Shown: positions 1 through 6,501 of the stretch, one piece after another
Layout: the number at the start of each line of letters is the position of its first letter
Position numbering within the stretch: the first letter of the stretch is position 1
Assembly (NCBI GenBank): GCA_009908925.1
Contig: JAAAOH010000159.1
Span: forward strand, 1 to 7,471
DNA length: 7,471 nt
From: Spirochaetota bacterium
GTDB lineage: Bacteria; Spirochaetota; Spirochaetia; DSM-27196; PWMO01
Direction of reading: 5' to 3'
The notes under the pieces: generated by a model
Databases searched by the model: none
The model's input: only the letters and a program-made list of their open reading frames with translations
Told to the model about the DNA's origin: nothing
Made by a program: the position numbers and the translations under genes

Positions 1-1
1 C

Positions 2-865
2 GTGGCCGGGCTGTTGCGCGAGCGCGGCCTCGCGGGCCGCAGCCTCGGGGTGGAGATGGACAACTACTGGTTTTCCGCTCGCATGCTCCTCACCCTGCAG
101 GAAGAGCTCCCGGAAACGCGCATTCTCGACGGGCACAACCTGGTGAACTGGGTGAAGACCGTAAAGTCCGAGCCGGAGATCGCCTATATGCGGCAGGCGG
201 CCCGGATCTGCAGCACCGTGATGGACACCGCCCTCGAGCACATAGCGGTGGGTGCCTGGGAGAAGGACGTCGCAGCGAAGGTGGTCGAAGCGCAGATCCG
301 CGGCACCGACGCGTACGGCGGCGACTCCCCGGCCATCTTTCCCATCATCCCGAGCGCCGAGCGCACTTCCACGGCGCACCTCACCTTCGACCCGGACCGA
401 AAATACCGGAAGAACGACGTCGTCCTCCTCGAGCTCTCCGGCTCGCGCTATCGCTACCACACCCCGCTCTCGCGCACAGCGTATCTCGGGACACCGCCCG
501 ATGATCTGAAGAAGGTGGCGGAGACGGTGGTAAAAGGGCTCAACGAGACCCTTGACTTCATCGCGCCGGGGGTCACCGCGGAGGAGGTCGAGGCGAAGTG
601 GCGCGAGTCCATAGCCGGGAGCGGCGTGGAGAAGCCGTCGCGGGTAGGTTACTCCTACGGGTTGAGCTACGTCCCCGACTGGGGCGAGCACACGGTGAGC
701 CTCAGACCCACCGACAAGACCGAGCTCGCACCCGGCATGACCATTCACTTCATGCCCGGCATCTGGCTCGACACCTACGGGTTCGAGTGCAGCGAGCCCT
801 TCCTGGTCACGGAGGATGGCTGCGAGAAGTTCATCGAGTATCCGCAGAAGCTGTTCGTGAAGTAG
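2..865 (+). CDS. Creatinase/ectoine-hydrolase-like M24-fold protein, C-terminal part
   Basis: The 5' end lies outside the window. The 287 visible residues are the whole pita-bread catalytic domain plus a little of the N-terminal domain, and family members of about 390-400 aa imply roughly 100 missing residues. The GTG at position 2 is probably an internal valine. The fold is recognised from EPEIAYMRQAARI, then LELSGSRYRYHTPLSRT (from codon 144, counted from position 2), GYSYGLSYVPDWGEHT and LAPGMTIHFMPGIW, ending in FLVTEDG. True M24 peptidases bind two metals through D, D, H, E, E. Here the positions read E, P, Y, M and S, so a metal-dependent peptidase is unlikely. This pattern, with the PDWGE segment, resembles creatinase and above all ectoine hydrolase (DoeA/EutD), which hydrolyse small C-N bonds without metal. 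The substrate is inferred, not shown. Another amidinohydrolase-like role is possible. It converges with the racemase-like gene. Confidence 0.85.
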   Translation: MAGLLRERGLAGRSLGVEMDNYWFSARMLLTLQEELPETRILDGHNLVNWVKTVKSEPEIAYMRQAARICSTVMDTALEHIAVGAWEKDVAAKVVEAQIRGTDAYGGDSPAIFPIIPSAERTSTAHLTFDPDRKYRKNDVVLLELSGSRYRYHTPLSRTAYLGTPPDDLKKVAETVVKGLNETLDFIAPGVTAEEVEAKWRESIAGSGVEKPSRVGYSYGLSYVPDWGEHTVSLRPTDKTELAPGMTIHFMPGIWLDTYGFECSEPFLVTEDGCEKFIEYPQKLFVK

Positions 866-929
866 CGGGCGCCCCCGACGGCGGCCGCCCGCCCCGGTTG
901 CGCCGCCCGGCGCCCGCCGCGACCGCTAC
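862..929. terminator. GC-rich inverted repeats between convergent stops, possible bidirectional terminator
   Basis: The 60-nt gap between two convergent genes is almost wholly self-complementary. GCGGGCGCC at 865-873 matches GGCGCCCGC at 909-917 (9 bp, perfect). GTAGCGG at 862-868 matches CCGCTAC at 923-929, and these outer arms contain the stop codons of both genes. A separate 10-bp palindrome GGCGGCCGCC sits at 880-889. The inner and outer arms share bases 865-868, so alternative foldings exist. There is no T-tract on either strand, so a classical intrinsic terminator is not proven. The structure could instead pause polymerase or block 3' exonucleases. Confidence 0.45.
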
Positions 930-1654
930 ATGAAGCCGTCGAAGCGCCGGCGCACCACCGCGCTGTAGACGTAGCGTATCATCGTGTTGTAGTCGAAGAC
1001 GGGAAGCCCGGTCTCCTCCTGCACGGCCGCGGCGTAGGGCGGGAGGAGGCTGCATTCGAGGAGGATGGCCCGCACAGCCTCGTCCTCGGTCAGTGTCCGC
1101 GCCACTTCGAGCACTTCCGACTCCACGAGGTCGGTGTCGAGTGTTCCCTTCTCGTCGAACACCGCCGTCACGAACTCCGGTTTCTCCTCGAGCCCCTCGA
1201 TCCGAAGACGCTCGTCCGGCACGCTCGTTACCTCGCCGAGCAACCGGCGGTCGAGGGATGCGGAGTTGGCCGTGATAACACCCGTCTTTCCCGCCGCTCC
1301 CGTAATCCGGTCTATGAAATCGAGCTGCAGCAGGCTGGAGATGAACACCGGCACCTCGAGCTCCTCGGCAATTCGATTCTGATGAAGGGCAAGAAACCCG
1401 CAGTCGCCGGTGACCGCGCGCACGCCCTCACCGACGAGCTTGTGCCCGACTTCTATGGCGACATCAACGAGACTCTCGTCGTGGGCAAAGAGCCGTGCCG
1501 GGGTGGAACCGGGAAGCCTCTCGAAGCGGACCGGGAAATCGTAGCTCGAGGCATTCGCCGTATCACCGGGCACGTAGGGAGCGTAGTTCTCGATGACCAT
1601 TATCCCGATGGCCTCTCCGTAGCTGACCTGGTTTCCCTTGACGGTGTAGCGCAT
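926..1654 (-). CDS. Aspartate/glutamate racemase superfamily protein
   Basis: A 242-residue protein with the two-cysteine layout of the Asp/Glu racemase superfamily: Cys85 in VTGDCGFL and Cys201 in LLECSLLPPYA, one in each pseudo-symmetric half. The family includes aspartate, glutamate and hydantoin racemases, maleate isomerase and arylmalonate decarboxylase. Having both cysteines favours racemase or cis-trans isomerase chemistry over decarboxylase, which uses one. The substrate cannot be read from the sequence. The ATG at 1654 is chosen because a GAGGAGGAG Shine-Dalgarno tract (1657-1665) lies just before it. A GTG at 1672 in the same frame would overlap the upstream stop as GTGA but has no ribosome site. 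It is the third gene after pckA and the dehydrogenase, only 14 nt beyond the dehydrogenase stop, so it is probably co-transcribed. It has no signal peptide and is presumably cytoplasmic. Confidence 0.85.
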   Translation of the reverse strand: MRYTVKGNQVSYGEAIGIMVIENYAPYVPGDTANASSYDFPVRFERLPGSTPARLFAHDESLVDVAIEVGHKLVGEGVRAVTGDCGFLALHQNRIAEELEVPVFISSLLQLDFIDRITGAAGKTGVITANSASLDRRLLGEVTSVPDERLRIEGLEEKPEFVTAVFDEKGTLDTDLVESEVLEVARTLTEDEAVRAILLECSLLPPYAAAVQEETGLPVFDYNTMIRYVYSAVVRRRFDGFM

Positions 1655-1656
1655 GT

Positions 1657-1665
1657 CTCCTCCTC
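1657..1665 (-). promoter_or_regulatory. Shine-Dalgarno tract of the racemase-like gene
   Basis: GAGGAGGAG on the minus strand sits directly before the ATG at 1654 and after the dehydrogenase stop codon (1671-1669). It decides the ATG at 1654 over the upstream in-frame GTG at 1672, for which the same tract would lie inside the coding sequence. Confidence 0.75.
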
Positions 1666-1668
1666 GGC

Positions 1669-2646
1669 TCACACGATCCGGTTCTGTGATCCGCCGCGCA
1701 GAAACGATTCTAGATTCTCAGCGGCCGTTCGTAAACACCGTTCGCGGGCGGCACGGGTCGCCCAGGCCACGTGAGGGGTAATGGTACAGTTCGGGGCCGA
1801 AAGCAGGGGGTTGTCAGGATCGGGCGGCTCAGTCGGCCCGAGGACGTCGAGAGCGGCGCCGGCGATTCGACCGTCGTGCAGCGCTGCGGCGAGCTCCTCG
1901 TCAACGACCAGACCACCCCGCGCGGTGTTCACCAGGAAAGCGCCCGGTTTCATGAGCGAGAGGCGGCGGGCATCGACAATCCCCGCGGTCTCCGACGTGA
2001 GCGGGAGATGGAGCGAGACCACGTCCGAGCGCCGAAACACCTCATCGAGCTCTCCCCACTCAACCTCCGTCCCGTCGACAGCTTTGCGGTGACGGCTCCA
2101 GGCTATCACCTGCATGCCGAAGGCCCGGGCGATACGCGCCACCGCGGCGCCGATCGGCCCCAGCCCGAGTATTCCCATCGTTTTGCCCGAGAGCTCGATG
2201 AGCGGCCCCTCGATGTAGCTGAACTCCCGGTCGGCTCTCCAGTTCCCGCGGGCCACGTAATCGGAATACTCAGCCACGTGATTGGTGAGCTTCAGAAGCA
2301 GCGCGAAGGTCATCTGTGCAACGGAGGGCGTGGAATACTCCGGCACATTTGCCACCGCAATGCCCCGACGGCGGGCAGCCTCGGTGTCCACCTGGTCATG
2401 TCCGGTCGCGAAAAGACCGATATAGCGCAGATTCGGCAGGCGGGAGAGCACCGCGTCGCGTATGGCGCACATGTCGACAAGAAGGATGCTCGCCTTCCCG
2501 GCGCGCTCGACGAGCGTCTCGGGCGAGCAATGGTCGTATACCGTGAGACGGCCCAGCCGCTCGAACGGCTCCCAGCTAAGGTCTCCGGGATTCACGCCAT
2601 AGGCGTCGAGCGCGACGATGTCTTCCACCGGTCTGCTCTCGCTCAT
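1669..2646 (-). CDS. D-2-hydroxyacid dehydrogenase, HprA/GhrA-like (glycerate dehydrogenase/glyoxylate-hydroxypyruvate reductase type)
   Basis: A 325-residue member of the D-isomer-specific 2-hydroxyacid dehydrogenases, which reversibly reduce 2-oxo acids to D-2-hydroxy acids in the cytoplasm. The N-terminal substrate domain carries the HprA-like stretches DAYGVNPGDLSWE and ATGHDQVD. The cofactor loop is GLGPIG (161-166). The catalytic triad is complete: Arg243 in NTARGG, Glu273 in the PTEPPDPDNPLL segment and His292 in TPHVAWAT. The second nucleotide-binding strand ends in AWSRHRK rather than an acidic residue, like E. coli GhrA (WSRSRK), which suggests NADP(H) preference. The ATG at 2646 overlaps the pckA stop as ATGA, implying translational coupling; no separate ribosome site is visible. 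An in-frame ATG at 2679 would add 11 residues but lies inside pckA. The overall resemblance is to glycerate dehydrogenase/hydroxypyruvate reductase, but the substrate is not certain. Confidence 0.9.
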   Translation of the reverse strand: MSESRPVEDIVALDAYGVNPGDLSWEPFERLGRLTVYDHCSPETLVERAGKASILLVDMCAIRDAVLSRLPNLRYIGLFATGHDQVDTEAARRRGIAVANVPEYSTPSVAQMTFALLLKLTNHVAEYSDYVARGNWRADREFSYIEGPLIELSGKTMGILGLGPIGAAVARIARAFGMQVIAWSRHRKAVDGTEVEWGELDEVFRRSDVVSLHLPLTSETAGIVDARRLSLMKPGAFLVNTARGGLVVDEELAAALHDGRIAGAALDVLGPTEPPDPDNPLLSAPNCTITPHVAWATRAARERCLRTAAENLESFLRGGSQNRIV

Positions 2647-4310
2647 GCGGTCGGCGCTTTTACCGCTGCCGAGGGACATTCGCGCGCCACGGTTTCGGGC
2701 ACCTTGCCGCGGAACTCGCGGTCGAAATGCGCGCGAAACTCCGCTGCAAGTTTCGCGGCGTTGTGTTCATAGGCCTCACGAGAGGCCCAGGTATTGACCG
2801 GAGTCAGGATCTCAGCAGACACGCCCGGACAGGATATCGGCACGCCCACACCGAAGACAGGGTCGGCCTCGTGGCCCACTGCATCCAGGGCCCCCGAAAG
2901 GGCGGCCTGCACCATGGCCCGGGTCACATTGATGTCAATCCGCCGGCCCTCGCCGTAGGCCCCGCCGCTCCATCCGGTGTTCACCAGAAACACGCGCGTC
3001 TCGTGGCGCTCGAGTCGCTCGCCGAGGAGGTCGGTGTAGTCTTTCGGATTTCGCGGCATAAAGGGGGCCCCGAAGAACCGCGAAAACACCGTCTGCGGCT
3101 CCATGACGCCCGTCTCGGTGCCGGCGAGTTTCGACGTATAGCCCATCATAAACCAGAACATCGCCTGCGCAGTAGAGAGCCTCGATATCGGGGGAAGGAC
3201 ACCATACGCATCGGCGGTGAGAAAGATCACTGTCTGCGGATGCCCGCCGACCGAGCTCGGTTTGACGTTTGAAAGGTAGGCCAGCGGATAGGAGGCACGT
3301 GAGTTCTGCGTGAAGCGATCGTCGTCGAAGTCGAAGGTGCCGTTGGGATATACCATGAGGTTCTCGACCAGTGCCCCGTGGGAGAGATAGTGGTCGGGGT
3401 GAAAGACTGCGCGGTACACCTCCGGCTCCTTCTGCGGATCCAGATTGTAGAGCTTCGCGTAGCACCCGTTCTCGAAGTTGGCAATACCTCGATCGCTCCA
3501 CCCGTGCTCATCATCGCCGATGAGCGCGCGCCCCGGAGCCGTCGAGAGCGTGGTCTTTCCCGTACCCGAGAGGCCGAGGAACACGGCCATATCGCCGTCC
3601 GCTCCCTCGTTGGCACTGCAGTGGAGCGGAAGGATGCCCTCGTTCGGCAGGTAGTAGTTCATGACGGTGAACATGAGCTTCTTTATCGCACCCATGTAGG
3701 ATGATCCGAACACGATGCCGACGCGCCGGTCGAAGTCCATGACGACCACCATCCGGGAGGTGGAGCCGTCGGCGAGCGTCCGCAGTCTTCCCTCATAGCG
3801 CGCGGGATCGAGTTTGTCGAACTGCGAGATCAGCAGATGGAAGGGCTTGTCCGAGAAGCGACTGCGGTCCACGTCCTGTGGCACCGGCCGGAACATGTTG
3901 TCGATGAACAGCCCGGCGAGGGCGTTATGCATGATGGCGGTTACCGGCAGGGCGTACCCGGGGTCCGCACCGATGGTCCTATTCAGGACGTAGAGGCGAT
4001 CCTTGAGCCCGAGCGCGTACAGGGTATCCTCGAAGAGCATGTCGAAGGTATCCGGTGTGATGGCTATCGAGTTGGGAGCATCCCAGTCGACCGTGTGCTC
4101 GCTCTCGGGCCTGCGAACAATCACGGTATCCTTCGGGCTGCGACCGGTGGAGTCCTGCGGAGACCACGTGACGAGCGTGCCGCTCTCGAGCCGAATCGCG
4201 TTCCAGTGCCGAACCGAGTTTTCGATGAGAAGGGTTCGGCTCGGATCCTGAAACACCTTGCCGCTGCGATCCTGGATCATGCGCTCTATGCGCCGTTGCT
4301 CAGCACTCAT
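2643..4310 (-). CDS. pckA: Phosphoenolpyruvate carboxykinase (ATP)
   Basis: This cytoplasmic enzyme (EC 4.1.1.49) converts oxaloacetate and ATP to PEP, CO2 and ADP, the entry step of gluconeogenesis; in some anaerobes it runs in the carboxylating direction. At 555 residues it is near the usual 520-550 for the ATP type. Visible motifs in order: TGRSPKD with substrate-binding Arg57; YMGAIKKLMFT with Lys210/Lys211; LHCSAN with metal-ligand His230; P-loop GLSGTGKTTL (246-255); IGDDEHGW (264-271), holding the metal-binding aspartates; FTQNSR (Arg338); and GYTSKLAGTETGV (390-402). These match the ATP enzyme and not the GTP type. The ATG at 4310 is chosen for its GGGAGGT ribosome site 6 nt away; the longer frame to 4370 adds a non-homologous, low-complexity extension. 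It is the first gene of a minus-strand operon. It has its own promoter with a palindrome in the leader, and its stop overlaps the next start. Confidence 0.98.
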   Translation of the reverse strand: MSAEQRRIERMIQDRSGKVFQDPSRTLLIENSVRHWNAIRLESGTLVTWSPQDSTGRSPKDTVIVRRPESEHTVDWDAPNSIAITPDTFDMLFEDTLYALGLKDRLYVLNRTIGADPGYALPVTAIMHNALAGLFIDNMFRPVPQDVDRSRFSDKPFHLLISQFDKLDPARYEGRLRTLADGSTSRMVVVMDFDRRVGIVFGSSYMGAIKKLMFTVMNYYLPNEGILPLHCSANEGADGDMAVFLGLSGTGKTTLSTAPGRALIGDDEHGWSDRGIANFENGCYAKLYNLDPQKEPEVYRAVFHPDHYLSHGALVENLMVYPNGTFDFDDDRFTQNSRASYPLAYLSNVKPSSVGGHPQTVIFLTADAYGVLPPISRLSTAQAMFWFMMGYTSKLAGTETGVMEPQTVFSRFFGAPFMPRNPKDYTDLLGERLERHETRVFLVNTGWSGGAYGEGRRIDINVTRAMVQAALSGALDAVGHEADPVFGVGVPISCPGVSAEILTPVNTWASREAYEHNAAKLAAEFRAHFDREFRGKVPETVARECPSAAVKAPTA

Positions 4311-4316
4311 GGACGG

Positions 4317-4323
4317 ACCTCCC
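4317..4323 (-). promoter_or_regulatory. pckA: Shine-Dalgarno of pckA
   Basis: GGGAGGT on the minus strand, 6 nt before the ATG at 4310. It settles the start and rules out the 20-residue upstream extension that the open frame would allow. Confidence 0.8.
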
Positions 4324-4371
4324 GGGCCCCGCGGGCGTGTACCGCAGACCCCGCGGCGCTGATGTAGCACT

Positions 4372-4391
4372 ATGTAAACACATGTTTATAT
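4372..4391. promoter_or_regulatory. 20-bp near-palindrome in the pckA leader, candidate operator
   Basis: ATGTAAACA-CA-TGTTTATAT is symmetric at 8 of 9 half-site positions (TAAACA/TGTTTA, then one mismatch, then AT/AT). It is an AT-rich island in otherwise GC-rich DNA, centred about 18 nt downstream of the predicted pckA start point, where a bound repressor could block transcription. A weaker overlapping promoter (TTGCAC at 4393-4398, 16-nt spacer, TACATA at 4371-4376) would put its spacer over the same palindrome. I cannot assign a regulator family. Confidence 0.55.
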
Positions 4392-4406
4392 CGTGCAACA
4401 AAACCC

Positions 4407-4435
4407 ATTTTAGTGGCGCATAGGAGAGCTGTCAA
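4407..4435 (-). promoter_or_regulatory. Sigma-70-type promoter of the pckA operon
   Basis: On the minus strand TTGACA (4435-4430) and TAAAAT (4412-4407) are separated by exactly 17 nt. The -35 box is perfect and the -10 box matches 5 of 6. Transcription should begin near 4400, giving a leader of about 90 nt. The -35 box contains the TGA stop codon of the upstream membrane-protein gene, so the promoter starts exactly where that gene ends. Confidence 0.8.
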
Positions 4436-5064
4436 CCTTGTTTGTGGGGCGGAGCGTACGCGATGAGGGCGCTCCCGTCATAGCGAAAGAGGGCGTCGGC
4501 AGGGGTGACGATTATCCACGAGAGGGTGAGCACGTCGCCGGCGGTAGTGATACCGTTGGCAACCAGCGGCACGAAGATCCAGGCAATGAGCGGAGCCGAA
4601 ACCATGGACAGAAGGATGGCACCGACGGCCGATATGACGAAGAACGGTGCTACCGTCACCATGATCATCGCCTTCTTCGGAAGCAGCCACTCGGGCGCGG
4701 ACACCGAGACCGTGATTCGGCGCGGGGTGATCTGCGGCAGCGCGCCGCCGATGTATCGGATGGCTGCGGCATGGAGGAGCATGTGCAGATTGATCACCAG
4801 GACCACGGCAAAGAACATGAGCGCGAGCGCCCCGATGATGCCCAGCCCGGGCACCGAGACCGCCCACAAGTTGACGGGATCGAGCGGGCGCCCGGGGCGC
4901 ACGGCGGCGGTCACGGCCGCGAATAGAGGCACGAAGAAGATCGCCGAGGCGAAGTGGAGGATGTAGGAAACCCGGCGGTTCAACGGGTTCGTCCGGCTGT
5001 CGAATGTTGCAAACTCCCCGTAGCCGGCGGGAAGCTCCCTCGTGGTTTCGGCCATGCGCGGCAT
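4432..5064 (-). CDS. Multipass membrane protein resembling DUF3267 putative zincin peptidases, HExxH degraded
   Basis: About 210 residues with four hydrophobic segments (roughly 34-55, 68-93, 132-153 and 156-176), so an inner-membrane protein. The second helix ends in INLHMLLHAAAIRYIGG. In DUF3267-type putative metallopeptidases this place holds HExxH followed by Ala, and a later small-residue-GD segment follows the last helix. Here that segment is TTAGDVLTLSWIIVTPADALFRYDG, with Asp177. Both histidines (94 and 98) and the aspartate remain, but the catalytic glutamate is Met95, so peptidase activity is doubtful. The family assignment is by pattern memory and is moderate. The ATG at 5064 has GGGGGAAGG upstream. 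An ATG at 5055 and a TTG at 5091 are alternatives. It lies upstream of pckA on the same strand, but pckA has its own promoter. It is divergent from the aminotransferase. Confidence 0.75.
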   Translation of the reverse strand: MPRMAETTRELPAGYGEFATFDSRTNPLNRRVSYILHFASAIFFVPLFAAVTAAVRPGRPLDPVNLWAVSVPGLGIIGALALMFFAVVLVINLHMLLHAAAIRYIGGALPQITPRRITVSVSAPEWLLPKKAMIMVTVAPFFVISAVGAILLSMVSAPLIAWIFVPLVANGITTAGDVLTLSWIIVTPADALFRYDGSALIAYAPPHKQG

Positions 5065-5121
5065 TGTAGTGCGCCTTCCCCCGCGTCGCAAGGCGCCGGC
5101 GACGGGGCGCGCATCGGGCGG

Positions 5122-5140
5122 TCCGGCCCCCCTGGCCGGA
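5122..5140. repeat. Short inverted repeat in the divergent intergenic region
   Basis: TCCGGCC and GGCCGGA form a perfect 7-bp stem around a CCCCT loop in the gap between the divergent membrane-protein and aminotransferase genes. It lies just upstream of the predicted aminotransferase -35 box. In such GC-rich DNA it may be chance. It could also be a regulator site or part of the membrane-protein leader. Confidence 0.3.
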
Positions 5141-5147
5141 TTCCTGA

Positions 5148-5177
5148 TTGCAGCGACGGGGGCTGTTTCACTATAGT
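5148..5177 (+). promoter_or_regulatory. Predicted promoter of the aminotransferase gene, likely leaderless
   Basis: TTGCAG (5148-5153), an 18-nt spacer and TATAGT (5172-5177). The -10 box lies in a perfect palindrome, CACTATAGTG (5169-5178). The ATG begins 7 nt after the -10 box, at about the expected first transcribed base, and no Shine-Dalgarno precedes it. Both facts agree with a leaderless mRNA. Confidence 0.55.
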
Positions 5178-5183
5178 GTTGTC

Positions 5184-6482
5184 ATGAATCCACTAGCGGA
5201 ATCCCTCAACGCAACGCTCGAAGGCACCGTCGCACATCGCCTGCTCTCCCGCACGGGACGTCACCTGTTCTTTCCGAAAGGCATCGTCGCTCAGTCGGCG
5301 GAGGCAAAGGAACGCGCGCATCGGTTCAACGCAACCGCCGGCATGGCCTACAGGCACGGCGCGCCCATGATCCTCCCGGCGGCAGCCTCGGTAAGCGCCG
5401 CCTTCAGCCCCGCGGAGAGCGTCGCCTACGCGCCGACCCCGGGGGTCGCAGCGCTCAGGGAGCGGTGGAAAGAGGAGATGATAAAGAAAAACCCGTCGCT
5501 TGCGAGCGTCAGAACGTCCAGGCCGCTCGTCACCGCAGGGCTCACCAACGGCATCGTGCACCTCGCAGAGCTCTTCGTCGACGCCGGCGACCCGGTGGTC
5601 ATGCCGGATATGTTCTGGGGAAACTATCGACTCATCCTCGAGCATCGCAAAGAGGCCCGCATCATGACCTTTCCCTTTTTCAGCGAGGAGGCCGGCTTCA
5701 ACGTCGAGGGATTTGCCGCCGCCTGCACGGAGGCAGCCACTGCGCGCGGCAAGGTCATCGTTCTTCTGAACTTCCCGAATAACCCCACCGGCTACACACC
5801 GACCGAGGCGGAGGCCCGGGCAATCGTTGCGCGGCTCACCGCCCTCGCCGACGACGGCACGGACATACTCGTCATCGCCGACGACGCCTACTTCGGCCTC
5901 TTCTTCGAGTCGGGCCTGCAGACAGAATCCATTTTCGCGCCGCTTTCGACCGCCCACGAGCGAATCCTCGCCGCCAAGATTGACGGGGCCACCAAAGAAG
6001 ATTTCGCCTGGGGACTCCGCGTCGGCTTCATCACCTACGCCTCGCCCGGGCTCGACGACAACGCAATAAACGCGCTCGAGCAGAAAACGATCGGCTCGCT
6101 TCGGGCGGTCGTGTCGAACACCAGCAACCTCTCACAGCACATGCTTCTCAAGGTGATGAATGATCCCGCCTACGAGCGGCAGAAACAGGATGCTCGCGAC
6201 ATACTCGAGGGCCGATACCGGGAGCTGAAAGCAGGGCTTGAGCGCCGCCGGAGCTCCGACCCCGACTCGCCTCTGACCGTACTTCCGTTCAACTCCGGCT
6301 ATTTCATGAGCTTCGACTGCGGCGCGGTGGACGCGGAGGCACTGAGACTGGCGCTGCTCGACCGTGGCATCGGCACGATCTCCATCGCCGGGCGCTATCT
6401 GCGCGTGGCGTTCGCAGCGGTCGAGCAGGAGTCTATTGGTGAGCTCATCGATGAGATCTACGATGCGGCAGCCGGCATGTAG
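5184..6482 (+). CDS. PLP-dependent aminotransferase, class I/II (fold type I)
   Basis: A 432-residue cytoplasmic aspartate-aminotransferase-fold enzyme that transfers an amino group from an amino acid to a 2-oxo acid through PLP. Visible elements: YAPTPGVAALRERW (82-95) at the substrate-binding N-terminal part; NFPNNPTGY (196-204), whose asparagine contacts the PLP ring; ADDAYFGLFFE (232-242) with Asp and Tyr for the cofactor ring; ATKEDFAWGLRVGF (269-282), where Lys271 is the probable Schiff-base lysine and Arg279 the phosphate contact; and RYLRVAF (404-410) with Arg407 as the likely carboxylate-binding arginine. All key residues are present, so it should be active; the amino-acid substrate cannot be told. 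The ATG at 5184 is chosen because it begins the family-like sequence; a TTG at 5148 would lie in the promoter. It is a single-gene unit, convergent with the ferritin-like gene. Confidence 0.93.
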   Translation: MNPLAESLNATLEGTVAHRLLSRTGRHLFFPKGIVAQSAEAKERAHRFNATAGMAYRHGAPMILPAAASVSAAFSPAESVAYAPTPGVAALRERWKEEMIKKNPSLASVRTSRPLVTAGLTNGIVHLAELFVDAGDPVVMPDMFWGNYRLILEHRKEARIMTFPFFSEEAGFNVEGFAAACTEAATARGKVIVLLNFPNNPTGYTPTEAEARAIVARLTALADDGTDILVIADDAYFGLFFESGLQTESIFAPLSTAHERILAAKIDGATKEDFAWGLRVGFITYASPGLDDNAINALEQKTIGSLRAVVSNTSNLSQHMLLKVMNDPAYERQKQDARDILEGRYRELKAGLERRRSSDPDSPLTVLPFNSGYFMSFDCGAVDAEALRLALLDRGIGTISIAGRYLRVAFAAVEQESIGELIDEIYDAAAGM

Positions 6483-6501
6483 CAGGGGCTCCGCGTGAGA
6501 C

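Noticed and set aside
1771..2772. Long open frame on the + strand (333 codons) opposite the dehydrogenase
   Set aside because: It lies antisense to a dehydrogenase with a full set of catalytic motifs, has no recognisable domain, and is a typical mirror frame of GC-rich coding DNA.
4311..4370. 20-residue N-terminal extension of PckA
   Set aside because: It is proline/arginine/glycine-rich and unlike the family, and the ATG at 4310 has a good ribosome site. The extension lies in the leader.
4311..4371. Repeated CCGCGGGG segments in the pckA leader as a riboswitch or attenuator
   Set aside because: The two copies are short and GC-rich, no terminator with a T-tract follows, and no known aptamer pattern is visible.
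5193..5957. Open frame on the minus strand (254 codons) within the aminotransferase
   Set aside because: It is antisense to a complete aminotransferase with all cofactor residues and has an arginine/glycine-rich composition without motifs.
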